50,910 nt of DNA from Neorhizobium vignae (GTDB taxonomy: Bacteria; Pseudomonadota; Alphaproteobacteria; Rhizobiales; Rhizobiaceae), in NCBI RefSeq assembly GCF_000732195.1, contig NZ_JNNU01000019.1, positions 1 through 50,910 of the forward strand, read 5' to 3'. How positions within the stretch are numbered: position 1 is the first letter of the stretch; the number at the start of each line of letters is the position of its first letter. Both the position numbers and the translations under genes were made by a program. This document shows positions 14,417 to 23,338 of this stretch, in pieces. A model generated the notes under the pieces. It saw nothing but the letters and a program-made list of their open reading frames with translations. It did no database searches and had not been told where the DNA came from.

Positions 14417-15301
14417 ATGCACCCCATGACTGCATCCCCGAAAATCAAGGGGTTCTTCAGTCTTCTGCGGCTTTGCCTTCTAACCGGTGGAATTGTGGCC
14501 GCCGCTGTCCCCGCTCGGGCTGCCGAAGGCAGCAGTCCGCTGCCCCTGATGTTCGATGCCAAGGAGCGGCTCGCCCGCCCCGATCTTTCCACCGTGATCC
14601 GGGTCCGCATCCTGACGAGCGTCGATTTTCCGCCGTTCAATTTCGCCGACCAGACAGGCAGGCTTGCCGGCTTCAATGTCGATCTTGCCCGCGAAATCTG
14701 CGCCGAGCTGAAGATCGAGGCGAAGTGCCAGATCCAGGCGCTGCCTTTCGACGAGCTGGAAAAGGCCCTGGAGGGCGGCGCCGGCGAAGCGGTGTTGGCC
14801 GGCATGGCCGTGACGCCGGAGCGGCGGCAGCGGTTTGCCTTCTCGCGGCCTTATCTCGGCGTGCCGGCGCGTTTCGCCCGCAACCTGAAGGCCCGGATCG
14901 ACGGGAATACGGCGGCAGCGCTTTCCGGCAGGCCCGTCGGCGTCGTCAGGGGGAACGCCCATGAGCTGATGCTGAAGGCGTTCTTTCCGAAGATCGCCGC
15001 CGTACCGTTCGACAGTTACGAGACGATGCTGGAGGCCCTGAAGGCGGGCAAGGTGGATGCCGCCTTTTCCGATGGCCTGAGACTGCCCTTCTGGGTGGCG
15101 GGCGAAGGTTCGGCAAAATGCTGCGCCCTCTTCGACGGCCCCTATCTGTCGGAGAAATTTCTCGGCGAAGGCCTGTCGATCATGCTCCGCAAGAACGATC
15201 CGCTCCTGACAGCCGCCTTCGACCAGGCGCTCAGCGTTCTGTCGCGCAACGGCCGGCTGCAGGATATCTACCTGCGCTATTTCCCGAACGGGCTTTATTG
15301 A
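14417..15301 (+). CDS. Periplasmic amino-acid-type solute-binding protein (SBP family 3)
   Basis: The start is ATG 14417 or the in-frame ATG 14426. The product of about 295 residues opens with a signal peptide (FFSLLRLCLLTGGIVAAAVP, cut after ARA). The mature part shows the family 3 fold: VRILTSVDFPPFNFADQTGR, LAGFNVDLAREICAEL, LPFDELEKALEGG, VTPERRQRFAFSRPYL, PVGVVRGNAHELML and SIMLRKNDPLLTAAFDQAL. Such proteins deliver polar amino acids to ABC importers. No permease or ATPase genes lie next to it, so it is an orphan here and may serve a remote transporter or act as a sensor. The ligand is unknown. Confidence 0.85.
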   Translation: MHPMTASPKIKGFFSLLRLCLLTGGIVAAAVPARAAEGSSPLPLMFDAKERLARPDLSTVIRVRILTSVDFPPFNFADQTGRLAGFNVDLAREICAELKIEAKCQIQALPFDELEKALEGGAGEAVLAGMAVTPERRQRFAFSRPYLGVPARFARNLKARIDGNTAAALSGRPVGVVRGNAHELMLKAFFPKIAAVPFDSYETMLEALKAGKVDAAFSDGLRLPFWVAGEGSAKCCALFDGPYLSEKFLGEGLSIMLRKNDPLLTAAFDQALSVLSRNGRLQDIYLRYFPNGLY

Positions 15302-15338
15302 TGGCTGGGTAGGAGCAGTTTCCTACTTACTTACTGGC

Positions 15339-16004
15339 TTATTGGCTCGCCCAGATGATGCGGGCTATCCATTCCACGTCGGAAAGGTCGAAGGTGCGGT
15401 TCGGATGTTCCGGATTGAGGGAGAGCAGCTCCACAGTCCGGGCGCTCTGGCGGGCGAGCACTTTTGCCATCACCTCGCCCTCCTTGGTCTTGAGGACCAC
15501 GCGGTCGCCGCGGCGCACCTGCGCGCCGGGCTCGACGATCAGCACGTCGCCGTCGCGATAGAGCGGCATCATCGATTCGCCCTGGACTTCCAGCGCATAG
15601 ACGCCCACCTTGCGGGAGGGATCGACTGGAAATTCCACCACGTCCCAGCCCTGGCCGGCCGGAAACCCGCCATCGTCGAAAAAGCCGCCGGCGCCGGCCT
15701 GGGCAAACCCGAGCAGCGGGATGGAGCCGTTCTGCGGCGGGAAATTGCCTTCCGGGATCGAGGAGCGGCCGGGAACGGCGGGCAGGTAGCTCATGAACTG
15801 GTCGATTGTGGCGCCCGTCGCCTCGAGCACCTTGGCGATCGATTCCGTCGACGGCCAGCGCAGCCGTCCGTCCGGACCGAGCCGTTTCGACTTGTTGAAC
15901 GAGGTGGGATCGAGGCCGGCGCGTCGCGCCAGCCCGGAAGGCGTCAGCTGGTGGCGTTGGGCGAGCGTATCGATCGCGCTCCAGATCGTCTCATGTGACA
16001 GCAT
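15339..16004 (-). CDS. XRE-type regulator with S24 (LexA/CI-like) peptidase domain
   Basis: The 221-residue protein has an N-terminal helix-turn-helix (HQLTPSGLARRAGLDPTSFN, then WPSTESIAKVLEATG) and a C-terminal S24 domain with the serine in LEVQGESMMPLYRDGD and the lysine in RVVLKTKEGEVMAKVLARQS, the Ser-Lys pair of self-cleaving repressors. An AQAGAGG stretch before the domain could be the Ala-Gly cleavage site. Similar stand-alone proteins are common in rhizobial chromosomes and need not be prophage; no phage genes are nearby. Its targets are unknown. Confidence 0.88.
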   Translation of the reverse strand: MLSHETIWSAIDTLAQRHQLTPSGLARRAGLDPTSFNKSKRLGPDGRLRWPSTESIAKVLEATGATIDQFMSYLPAVPGRSSIPEGNFPPQNGSIPLLGFAQAGAGGFFDDGGFPAGQGWDVVEFPVDPSRKVGVYALEVQGESMMPLYRDGDVLIVEPGAQVRRGDRVVLKTKEGEVMAKVLARQSARTVELLSLNPEHPNRTFDLSDVEWIARIIWASQ

Positions 16005-16225
16005 CGTCGTCCGTACCCGTGACCGGTGCGCGAGACAAAGCCGGACAATCCAGCGCTCTGCGAACCTCTCGATCAGAACCCTACCGATCAGACTTTTGTC
16101 GACCGGACTCTTGAACGCCTCGTTCCAGCGGGCTGCCGGCTCGCGCGCACCCCGAATTTTAACGGAACCTCAGCCTCGCGTAAAGGGATGAGAGGAATAA
16201 AATCCTGTTCCAGCCATGGCTCGTG

Positions 16226-16873
16226 TCAGGCCACGAGCGCCATATTGATCTTGCCGAGCTTGATCACCGCCTGGGTGCGGCTGTCGACATTGAGCTTGAG
16301 GAGGATTGCCGAGACATGCGCCTTGATGGTCGCCTCGGAGACGCCGAGTTCATAGGCGATCTGCTTGTTGAGCAGTCCTTCGCCGAGCATGGAGAGCACC
16401 CGGTTCTGCTGCGGCGTCAGCGTCTTCAGCCGTTCGATGATCTCGGTAAGGCCCGCATCTTCTTCCGGTCCGGCGAGATAGTCCTTCGGCGCCCATATGT
16501 CGCCCTCCAGCACCGTCTGGATGCCGGTGCGGATATCGTCGAGCCCGGAGGATTTCGAGATGAAGCCGGAGGCGCCGAGTTCAAGCGCCCTGCGGATGGT
16601 GGCGCAATCGTCGCTGGCCGAGACGATGACGATCGGCAGGCCGGAAAATTCGGCGCGCAGCGACATCAGTCCGGAAAAGCCGCTGACACCCGGCATGGCG
16701 AGGTCGAGCAGCATCAGGTCGGCATCGGGATTGTTTTCGGCCGCCCGCCGCGCCGCCTCGAAATCGCCGGCCTCGATGATCACGAGTTCTTCGGCGATGC
16801 CCCGCACCGAATGGCTGAGCGCGCCGCGAAACAGCGGGTGGTCGTCTGCTATGATGATCGTGAGTGTCTGCAT
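16226..16873 (-). CDS. LuxR/NarL-family response regulator
   Basis: I use ATG 16873 (MQTLTIIIADDHPLF); an upstream ATG at 16897 would add eight residues rich in glycine. The receiver domain has the acidic pair D10/D11, the phosphorylation site D57 in LLDLAMPG, and the SAS and FISKS switch residues. A NarL-type helix-turn-helix follows (LTPQQNRVLSMLGEGLLNKQ, IAYELGVSEATIKAHVSAIL). The total is 215 residues. It would be activated by a histidine kinase, but none is encoded nearby. Target genes are unknown. Confidence 0.9.
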   Translation of the reverse strand: MQTLTIIIADDHPLFRGALSHSVRGIAEELVIIEAGDFEAARRAAENNPDADLMLLDLAMPGVSGFSGLMSLRAEFSGLPIVIVSASDDCATIRRALELGASGFISKSSGLDDIRTGIQTVLEGDIWAPKDYLAGPEEDAGLTEIIERLKTLTPQQNRVLSMLGEGLLNKQIAYELGVSEATIKAHVSAILLKLNVDSRTQAVIKLGKINMALVA

Positions 16874-16960
16874 CTCCACGCCCCCTCCCAAGAGCATAGT
16901 CGTGCCAATGAATCTTAGAAAGTTGTAAACCTCTCGCAGACCCGAAACAAGTGCGGGAAA

Positions 16961-17380
16961 TCACGTACGATTGGGTTGTGGTTTATCGGCTTCCCGCTCA
17001 TTCGCGAACTCGCCGACGATCGCCATGAAGCGCCGCATGAACTTCTCCATGATCGACAACGAGCGGTCGACTTCCGCATCGCTCGGAAGCGCCTTCGACA
17101 AGGCGTCCGGCGGAATGTTGCTGAGCCGCTCCTCGAGCGCGGTGACGCGTTTGGCCAGCCGGTCGAGCTCCTGTTCGTAGGCTGCCCTCTCGTCGGGCTG
17201 CATGCGGCAGGCGAGCGTGCCGTTCTCGTCGCGGCAGAGCGTCATTGCGCCGGTTTCGGTATCGAGCCGGACGATGCCGGTCTCTGTACGCTGAAGCTGG
17301 AAACGGTTCGTCTGCGCTTGTTGCGCCGAGGCGGAAAGCGGCAAGAGCAGTATGCAAGTCATCAATGCGAGCGTTTTCAT
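16961..17380 (-). CDS. Secreted or periplasmic hypothetical protein with coiled coil
   Basis: The start ATG 17380 (MKTLALMTCILLLPLSASAQ) follows AGGAGG at eight bases and opens a clear signal peptide cut near SASA-QQ. The 139-residue product has the segment LDTETGAMTLCRDENGTLAC, seen in small rhizobial secreted proteins, and then a heptad-like helix (YEQELDRLAKRVTALEERLS). Two cysteines could form a disulfide in the periplasm. Function is unknown. Confidence 0.78.
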   Translation of the reverse strand: MKTLALMTCILLLPLSASAQQAQTNRFQLQRTETGIVRLDTETGAMTLCRDENGTLACRMQPDERAAYEQELDRLAKRVTALEERLSNIPPDALSKALPSDAEVDRSLSIMEKFMRRFMAIVGEFANEREADKPQPNRT

Positions 17381-17462
17381 GTTGTGGTCCTCCTGTTGTA
17401 ACGGTGGACAAGCGCCGGGCTTTGCGGCAAACGGTCGGAGAATAGCAGGTCCCCGAGAGTTC

Positions 17463-17813
17463 ATGATGACGGATATAGTGTACAAGATCGTGCCGGAAAC
17501 GCTTTGGCGCCAGGCAAAGCAAAAAGGTGTCTTCGAGGGCGCCGAAATCGACCTCAGGGACGGCTACATCCATTTCTCGACCGGTACGCAGGCGAAGGAG
17601 ACCGCAAGGCTGCACTTTGCCGGCGTCGCCGGCCTGATGCTGGTCGCGGTCAATGCGCCTGGTCTCGGCGAGGCGCTGAAATACGAAGCCTCGCGGGGCG
17701 GCGATCTTTTCCCGCATCTTTACGGCACCCTGCCTGTTTCGGCCGTCCTTTGGGAAATGCCGCTGCTGATCGGCGTCGACGGCCTCCATGCCTTTCCGGA
17801 GAAAATGCCATGA
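17463..17813 (+). CDS. DUF952 family protein
   Basis: The start is ATG 17463 or 17466. The 116-residue protein contains IVYKIVPETLWRQAKQKGVF, DGYIHFSTGTQAKETARLHF and LYGTLPVSAVLWEMPLL, the DUF952 pattern (a small ADP-ribose-handling-like fold of unproven role). Its TGA overlaps the pyrD ATG (ATGA), so the two genes are translationally coupled, an arrangement I know from Rhizobiaceae chromosomes. The partnership with pyrD suggests a nucleotide-related role but no activity is established. Confidence 0.88.
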   Translation: MMTDIVYKIVPETLWRQAKQKGVFEGAEIDLRDGYIHFSTGTQAKETARLHFAGVAGLMLVAVNAPGLGEALKYEASRGGDLFPHLYGTLPVSAVLWEMPLLIGVDGLHAFPEKMP

Positions 17814-18901
17814 TCGGCCCCTTTGCCGGGCTTGCCTCGCGCAGCCTTTTCGTTTTCGATCCGGAAACTGCGCACGGCCTGTCGATCGCCGCCCTCAAAA
17901 CCGGCCTCGTGCCCGCCTGCCGCCTGGCCCTCGATCCGCGGCTTGCCCAGACCGTCGCCGGGATTCGCTTTGCAAATCCGATCGGGCTTGCGGCCGGTTA
18001 TGACAAGAATGCCGAGGTGCCGGATGCGATGCTGAAGCTCGGCTTCGGCTTTACCGAGATCGGCACCGTGACGCCAAAACCGCAGGCCGGCAACGACAAG
18101 CCGCGCATCTTCCGCCTGGTGGAGGACCGCGGCGTCATCAATCGGCTCGGCTTCAACAACGAGGGCCATGAGGCGGCGTTCACGCGCCTGACCGCGCGGC
18201 GCAACGCGCCAGGCATCGTCGGCGTCAATATCGGCGCCAACAAGGATGCGGCCGACCGGGTCGCCGACTACGTCGCCGGAATCCGAAGATTCTATGCGCT
18301 CGCCACATATTTCACCGTCAACATCTCCTCGCCCAATACGCCCGGCCTGCGGGACCTGCAGGCGCGCGACAGCCTGAAGGCGCTGCTTGACGCCGTGCTG
18401 GCCACCCGCGCCGAAGAGGCGCTGCGCCATGGCCGGACCGTTCCGGTCTTCCTGAAGATCGCCCCCGATCTGACCGAGGAGGGCCTGGACGATATCGCGG
18501 CCGAGGCCACATCCCATCCGCTCGACGGGCTGATCGTCTCCAACACGACGCTCGCCCGAGATGGACTGAAGGACCAGGCCCAGGCGAAGGAGGCGGGCGG
18601 CCTTTCCGGCGCCCCGCTCTTCCAGCGCTCGACGGCAGTCCTTGCAAAAGTGCGCAAACGCATCGGCCCGGACCTTGCCCTCATCGGCGTCGGCGGCGTT
18701 TCAAGTGCGGCAGATGCGCTCGAGAAGATCCGCGCCGGCGCCGATCTCGTGCAGCTCTATTCCTGCATGGTCTACGAAGGGCCCGGCCTGCCGGCAACGA
18801 TCGTCAAGGGGCTCTCGGGCCTTCTCGACCGCGAGAAGGTCACTTCGATCCGAAAACTGCGGGATACCCGCCTCGATCAATGGGCAGGGATAAAACTCTG
18901 A
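17810..18901 (+). CDS. pyrD: Dihydroorotate dehydrogenase (quinone), class 2
   Basis: The 363-residue enzyme oxidises dihydroorotate to orotate, the fourth step of UMP synthesis, passing electrons to the membrane quinone pool. Visible are the N-terminal amphipathic segment (DPETAHGLSIAALK), NPIGLAAGYDKNAEVPDAML and GFTEIGTVTPKPQAGNDKPR with FMN contacts, NRLGFNNEG, the catalytic serine region NISSPNTPGLRDLQ, LKIAPDLTEEG, VSNTTLAR and IGVGGVSSAADALEKIRAGA. The ATG overlaps the DUF952 stop. The 3' end overlaps the convergent MATE gene by 25 bases. This is a single-copy housekeeping gene and strong evidence that this part is chromosomal. Confidence 0.96.
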   Translation: MIGPFAGLASRSLFVFDPETAHGLSIAALKTGLVPACRLALDPRLAQTVAGIRFANPIGLAAGYDKNAEVPDAMLKLGFGFTEIGTVTPKPQAGNDKPRIFRLVEDRGVINRLGFNNEGHEAAFTRLTARRNAPGIVGVNIGANKDAADRVADYVAGIRRFYALATYFTVNISSPNTPGLRDLQARDSLKALLDAVLATRAEEALRHGRTVPVFLKIAPDLTEEGLDDIAAEATSHPLDGLIVSNTTLARDGLKDQAQAKEAGGLSGAPLFQRSTAVLAKVRKRIGPDLALIGVGGVSSAADALEKIRAGADLVQLYSCMVYEGPGLPATIVKGLSGLLDREKVTSIRKLRDTRLDQWAGIKL

Positions 18902-20235
18902 CGCGCCTTGCGCGGCAGCATGGCCGCCAGGAAGAAGCCGCGCATCAAGAGGAACAGGTTGAGCGACAGCCAGAGCCCGTGATTGCCCATCGTCGGCACG
19001 AGCACGGCGAGGCTGACGCAATAGCCCGCAAATGAGACCAGCATCATGTTGCGCATCTCGCGCGACCAGGTGGCGCCGATGAACACGCCGTCCATCTGGA
19101 AGGCGAGCACACCGGACAAGCCGGTCACTGCCGCCCAGCCGAGATAGACATAGGCCTCCCGTCGCACGTCTTCCGAAGTGGTCAGAAGTTCGATGATCGG
19201 CTGGCCGAAGACCAAGAAGAACAGCCCGACCACGCCTGCCATCAGGAAGGACCAGAGGCCGGTCAGCTTCAGCGCCCGGTCGAAGGACGGTCGGTACTTT
19301 GCGCCCACCGCCCGGCCGGCGAGCTGTTCGGCGGCACCCGCGAGCCCGTCGAGGAAGAAGGCCGACAGCATGAAGATGTTCATCAGCACCGCATTCGCGG
19401 CCAGCGTCACCGCCCCGAAGCTCGACCCGACGCGGGTCAGCACCGCAAACGCGCCGTTCAATATCAGCGAGCGGATCAGGATGTCGGCATTGAGCTGGAA
19501 GAGCTGACGCAGCTTGGTGGCGTCGAAAATGTCCGCGCGCGTCGGCCGATGGGAGGCGGAAAACTGCCGGCTGAGGATGACGAGGCCGATCACCACGGCG
19601 GTGACTTCCGCCGCCGCGGTCGCCCAGGCGACGCCCGCCACGCCCCAGCCGAACACCAGGCCGAACAGGATGGCGAGCACGATATTGGTACCGTTGAGGA
19701 TGATCTGCAGCGCGAGCCCGAGCATGCCCTGACCCTGCCCGAGCACGAAGCCGAGAATGGCGAAATTGGCGAAGGTTGCCGGGCTTGTCAGCACCCGGAT
19801 GCCGAAATAGTGCCGCGTCACGTCGGCCACGGCCGGATCGCTGGTCATCAGGTCCGGCGCATATCGAAGGATCAGCGGCGAGAAGGCCAGCATGATCACC
19901 CCGAGGCCGAGCGCGCTCAGAAAAGCCCGCCAGAACACCGCCTGCTGTTCTCGGCGGTCGCCTCGGCCGAAGGCCTGCGCCACCAGCCCGGTGGTCGAGG
20001 TGCGGAAAAAGCTGAGGCTGCCATAGATGAGGTCGAAGAGGATGGCGCCGATCGCCAGACCTGCCAACGCTTCCGCCTGACCGAGTTGCCCGACCACCGC
20101 GGTATCGGTAAGCCCGAGCAGCGGCGTCGTCAGAAACCCGAGCGTCATAGGGATGGCGATGCCGAGCACCAGCCGGTGCGTCACGTCGAACGGCCTGGCA
20201 GCTCCGGTCTCGTGGTTACGCCCCCCGTTCTCCAT
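18877..20235 (-). CDS. MATE-family efflux transporter (DinF-like)
   Basis: The 452-residue membrane protein has about twelve hydrophobic helices. The N-terminal half carries IPMTLGFLTTPLLGLTDTAV and VGQLGQAEALAGLAIGAILF, the hallmark of DinF-type MATE pumps. The second half repeats the fold (RVGSSFGAVTLAANAVLMNI, FFLDGLAGAAEQLAGRAVGA). It exports organic cations or drugs using an ion gradient. It converges on pyrD and overlaps its 3' end by 25 bases. The substrate is unknown. Confidence 0.9.
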   Translation of the reverse strand: MENGGRNHETGAARPFDVTHRLVLGIAIPMTLGFLTTPLLGLTDTAVVGQLGQAEALAGLAIGAILFDLIYGSLSFFRTSTTGLVAQAFGRGDRREQQAVFWRAFLSALGLGVIMLAFSPLILRYAPDLMTSDPAVADVTRHYFGIRVLTSPATFANFAILGFVLGQGQGMLGLALQIILNGTNIVLAILFGLVFGWGVAGVAWATAAAEVTAVVIGLVILSRQFSASHRPTRADIFDATKLRQLFQLNADILIRSLILNGAFAVLTRVGSSFGAVTLAANAVLMNIFMLSAFFLDGLAGAAEQLAGRAVGAKYRPSFDRALKLTGLWSFLMAGVVGLFFLVFGQPIIELLTTSEDVRREAYVYLGWAAVTGLSGVLAFQMDGVFIGATWSREMRNMMLVSFAGYCVSLAVLVPTMGNHGLWLSLNLFLLMRGFFLAAMLPRKARQSFIPAH

Positions 20236-20238
20236 GGG

Positions 20239-20727
20239 TCAGCCGGAAAGGACCATGGCCCAATAGGGCCGGGCGCCAACGGAGGTCCGCGCCATGGCAA
20301 CTCCGAGCCCCCGGTAGGAGCCGAGCATGTTTTCGAGATGTTTCGGCGAATCGATCCAGGCCTGAACGGCGGCTGCGACCGTATCCTGCCCGCTGGCGAT
20401 GTTTTCGGCTGCCGGCAGGGCCACGTCACTGCTCTTCATCCGGGCGCCGAAACTGTCGCCGAAACCGATCAGGTGCTTCATCTCGTTGGCTTTCGCCATG
20501 CGAACCGCCTGCCGGGCGGCGGCCTTGCGCGCCGGCATGTCGAGCGTCAGCGCAGACAGGCCGCGGCTTTGACGCAGCTTGTTGACCATTGGAAGGGCTG
20601 CCTGGGTCTCGTCCTCGGCGCCGGCAGTCGGCGTCAGGACGGCCGTGGTGGAGCAGCCGGCAAGCACCAGCGCCATGCCGGAAAAGACGAGAAGGTCCCG
20701 CCGCGAGGGTTTGATCAGCGAAGTCAT
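20239..20727 (-). CDS. CAP/SCP-domain lipoprotein with twin-arginine signal
   Basis: The 162-residue protein starts with SRRDLLVFSG (a twin-arginine motif) followed by a hydrophobic stretch and the lipobox LAGC (lipidated C25). This suggests export by Tat and anchoring in the membrane. The rest is a CAP/SCP fold: NKLRQSRGLSALTLD, ARQAVRMAKANEMKHLIGFG, AAENIASGQDTVAAAVQAWI and SPKHLENMLGSYRGLGVAMA. Bacterial CAP proteins have no settled activity. It starts one base before the stop of the gene at 20729-20995 and lies four bases upstream of the MATE gene, so the three minus-strand genes may be co-transcribed. Confidence 0.85.
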   Translation of the reverse strand: MTSLIKPSRRDLLVFSGMALVLAGCSTTAVLTPTAGAEDETQAALPMVNKLRQSRGLSALTLDMPARKAAARQAVRMAKANEMKHLIGFGDSFGARMKSSDVALPAAENIASGQDTVAAAVQAWIDSPKHLENMLGSYRGLGVAMARTSVGARPYWAMVLSG

Positions 20728-20728
20728 G

Positions 20729-20995
20729 TCAGCGGCGGTAGCTCATCAGGCGCAGGATGACGAAGATCGGAATGACGATGATCGCGCCGAGCACGAGATA
20801 ATTGCCGACCCGGCCGAGTGCCCTGAAGCCGTTATACCAGAGGTCCAGGAACCAGTAGCGGATCGTGTCGACGATATTGTCCGGCGTGAAGCCGAAGAAT
20901 GCCAGCACGAAACCCACCAGCAGGCACACCACGATCAGCTTGACGATCGTGCGGCCCAGCGTATCGCCCAGGAACTTGTTGACCCCGTCCGCCAT
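20729..20995 (-). CDS. DUF6460-like small inner-membrane protein
   Basis: The start ATG 20995 follows AGAAGGACAAGG, a strong ribosome-binding site. The 88-residue product has the conserved opening GVNKFLGDTLGRTIVKLIVV and two membrane segments (LLVGFVLAFFGF and YLVLGAIIVIPIFVILRLMS) flanking a YWFLDLWYNGFRALG stretch. I recognise this as a small family widespread in Rhizobiales with no known role. It is the first gene of a likely three-gene minus-strand transcript with the CAP lipoprotein and MATE genes. Confidence 0.8.
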   Translation of the reverse strand: MADGVNKFLGDTLGRTIVKLIVVCLLVGFVLAFFGFTPDNIVDTIRYWFLDLWYNGFRALGRVGNYLVLGAIIVIPIFVILRLMSYRR

Positions 20996-21123
20996 CCTTG
21001 TCCTTCTCCGAATTTCCCATGAGAGATAGTCGGCAGCCGTTGCCACCGCAAGCGTTTCCCCTCAGATAGAACTTGAGTTTTTTTGTGGCTTCGGCAAAGA
21101 ACCTCCACCTTCGAGGATCATCC

Positions 21124-22062
21124 ATGCCGCCCAGCCCGTTTTCCAGCCAATTCTCCTCGGGCGATGCCACCGCCGATCGCCGCGCCGATTACGCCCGCAT
21201 GCTGGCGGAGGGCGGAGATTTTGCGGCCGCGGCGGAGCTGATCGAACAGGCGCTCGAACTGACGCCCGACTGGGCCGCCGGCTGGTTCCGGCTCGGCGAA
21301 TATCGCGACAAGACCGGTCTCGGCACGGCCGCGGACGCCTACCGCAAGACCTTGGCCCTGCGGCCGGACGACGTTTTCGGCGCCCGCCTGAAGCTCGCCT
21401 TGATTGGCGCCGAGCAGACGCCAGACCGGCCGCCGAGCCGTTATGTCGAAGGCCTGTTCGACGATTATGCCGACCGGTTCGACACAGCTTTGGTCGAAAA
21501 GCTCGGCTATTCCGTGCCCGGCAAGCTGGCGGGGCTGGTCACGCCGCACGGACCTTTCCGCATTACGGTCGATCTGGGTTGCGGCACCGGCCTGTTCGGT
21601 GCCGAAATCCGTGGCAGGACCGAGCGCCTCGAAGGTTTCGATCTTTCGCTCAACATGCTGGCCAAGGCGCAGGCCAAGGGCCTCTACGACCATCTCGGCC
21701 AGTCCGACCTCAGTCTCGCATCGAATGAATCCGGCCTGTTCGGCGATCTCCCCGCCCAACGCGCCGATCTCGTCTCGGCGGCCGATGTGCTGATGTATCT
21801 GGGCTCGCTCGAAACCGTCTTCCCGCTGGTCCTGGAGCTGCTGTCGCCGGCTGGCCTCTTCGCGTTCTCGGTCGAGGATGCGGGCGAGAGGGAGGGCTTC
21901 GTGCTGCGGGATTCCCTGCGTTACGCCCATTCAGAGGCCTATATCCGCACACTGCTTTCACGCTTCGACCTCGATCTCCTCAAGGTCGAAAACACCGTCA
22001 TTCGCATGGATGCCGGAAAACCCGTCCACGGCATTCTGTTTCTGTCGCGAAAGCCGGACTGA
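21124..22062 (+). CDS. TPR-containing SAM-dependent methyltransferase
   Basis: The start ATG 21124 has GAGGATC seven bases before it. The 312-residue protein begins with tetratricopeptide-like helices (ARMLAEGGDFAAAAELIEQA, LGEYRDKTGLGTAADAYRKT) and then a class I methyltransferase domain with motif I VDLGCGTGLFGAEI, GFDLSLNMLAKAQAKGLY and SAADVLMYLG. A YVEGLFDDYADRFD segment between them is typical of this family. The substrate is unknown; it could be a protein or a small molecule recognised by the TPR part. Confidence 0.86.
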   Translation: MPPSPFSSQFSSGDATADRRADYARMLAEGGDFAAAAELIEQALELTPDWAAGWFRLGEYRDKTGLGTAADAYRKTLALRPDDVFGARLKLALIGAEQTPDRPPSRYVEGLFDDYADRFDTALVEKLGYSVPGKLAGLVTPHGPFRITVDLGCGTGLFGAEIRGRTERLEGFDLSLNMLAKAQAKGLYDHLGQSDLSLASNESGLFGDLPAQRADLVSAADVLMYLGSLETVFPLVLELLSPAGLFAFSVEDAGEREGFVLRDSLRYAHSEAYIRTLLSRFDLDLLKVENTVIRMDAGKPVHGILFLSRKPD

Positions 22063-22167
22063 ACCTGCCGTTTCTTGCTTTTTTCCCTGCCCGCCGATGA
22101 CCGCTTGAAGACCCTTGCCGCTGGTTTTATTGCAGTGCAATATCACCGAAAACCTGAGGGGTTCAAA

Positions 22168-22809
22168 TTGGCTGAGCAGCAGAGGCGCGGTCTCGGATTT
22201 TACAGCGCCGATCCGGCACAACACACGCTGCTCGAAGATGGGCAGGGCCTGTTCATCGGCGCCATGGTGTCGGCGCTCGGCTTCTATTTTTTAAACGAGG
22301 TCGGCCTTCTGACCGGCGGCACCGCGGGCGTCGCCTTCCTGCTGCATTATGCGTTCGGGATCTCGTTCGGCCTCTTGTTCTTCATCGTCAACCTGCCGTT
22401 CTATTACCTGTCGTTCAGGCGCCTCGGCCTCGCCTTCTCGCTGAAGACCTTCATCGCCATCGCGCTGGTCTCGGTCATCACCGAACTGGAAAGCCATTTC
22501 TTCCTGATCCAATACCTGCACCCGTTCTGGGCCGCCCTGCTTGGCGGCCTGGTGCTCGGTTACGGCCTGCTCGGGCTTTACCGCCACCGCGCCTCGCTCG
22601 GCGGGGTCGGCATCCTGGCGATCTATATCCAGGAGCGCTTCGGCATCCAGGCGGGCCTCATCCAGCTCGCCTTCGACCTTTGCGTCATGCTCTGCGCCTT
22701 CGCGGTGGTTTCGCCCGTCACCGTCGCGTGGTCGGTGCTGGGCGCCGTCGTGCTCAATCTCGTTCTCGCCATCAATCACCGCTCCGACCGGTATATCGTC
22801 GCGCGGTGA
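22168..22809 (+). CDS. YitT-family membrane protein
   Basis: I choose the TTG at 22168 because GAGGGG sits eight bases upstream; an earlier in-frame ATG at 22075 adds residues unlike the family. The 213-residue product has five to six membrane segments, including GLFIGAMVSALGFYFLNEVG, GGTAGVAFLLHYAFGISFGL and LLGGLVLGYGLLGLYRHRAS, which match the YitT_membrane domain. The C-terminal DUF2179 domain seen in Bacillus YitT is absent. Function is unknown; transport has been suggested for the family. Confidence 0.8.
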   Translation: MAEQQRRGLGFYSADPAQHTLLEDGQGLFIGAMVSALGFYFLNEVGLLTGGTAGVAFLLHYAFGISFGLLFFIVNLPFYYLSFRRLGLAFSLKTFIAIALVSVITELESHFFLIQYLHPFWAALLGGLVLGYGLLGLYRHRASLGGVGILAIYIQERFGIQAGLIQLAFDLCVMLCAFAVVSPVTVAWSVLGAVVLNLVLAINHRSDRYIVAR

Positions 22810-22827
22810 TCGAGGGCGAAAGGTGGA

Positions 22828-23292
22828 TCAGGCGGCCTTGTTGACCGGCTTGTCGACCGGATGCTGGTTGCGGAAGCCGACGGCTAGCCGGTTCCAGGTG
22901 TTGATCGCGCCGAGCGCAACGGTGATCTTCATCATTTCCTCATCGGAGAAATGTGCCTTCAGCGCTTCAAACGCGCTGTCCGGAATGCCGGTATCGGCGA
23001 TGCGGGTCACCGCATCGACCCAGCCCAGCAGCGCGCGTTCCTTGTCGTCGTAGACCGGTGACTCCCACCAGACGCTCATCAGGTTGATCCACTGTTCGCT
23101 CAGCCCGTCATGCCGCGATTCCTTGACATGCATATCCACGCAGAAGGCGCAGCCGTTGATGATCGACGCGCGCAGCTTGATGAGGTGGATGAAGCGGCGG
23201 TCGAGTCCCGATGCCTGCACATAGTTTTCCAGCTCCATTACTGCCTTCAGGGCATCCGGAGCAGCTTTGAAGATATTGATGCGGGGGTGCAT
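22828..23292 (-). CDS. Carboxymuconolactone decarboxylase / AhpD-like peroxidase family
   Basis: The 154-residue protein has the AhpD redox centre INGCAFCVDMHVKESR, with C48-A-F-C51 and H55. It also has VYDDKERALLGWVDAVTRIA and AINTWNRLAVGFRNQHP, typical of the carboxymuconolactone decarboxylase-like superfamily. Proteins with this CxxC probably reduce peroxides or other oxidised thiols. The gene follows the Rrf2 regulator on the same strand after 46 bases, so it is likely its target and responds to oxidative or nitrosative stress (inference). Confidence 0.88.
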   Translation of the reverse strand: MHPRINIFKAAPDALKAVMELENYVQASGLDRRFIHLIKLRASIINGCAFCVDMHVKESRHDGLSEQWINLMSVWWESPVYDDKERALLGWVDAVTRIADTGIPDSAFEALKAHFSDEEMMKITVALGAINTWNRLAVGFRNQHPVDKPVNKAA

Positions 23293-23338
23293 GGTCTTCT
23301 CCTTGTTTTATGGCCGCCTTCGGCGTGCCCATGGCCCT

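Noticed and set aside
15339..16004. S24-domain regulator as a sign of a prophage
   Set aside because: No other phage gene is near it, and similar stand-alone S24 regulators are common in rhizobial chromosomes.
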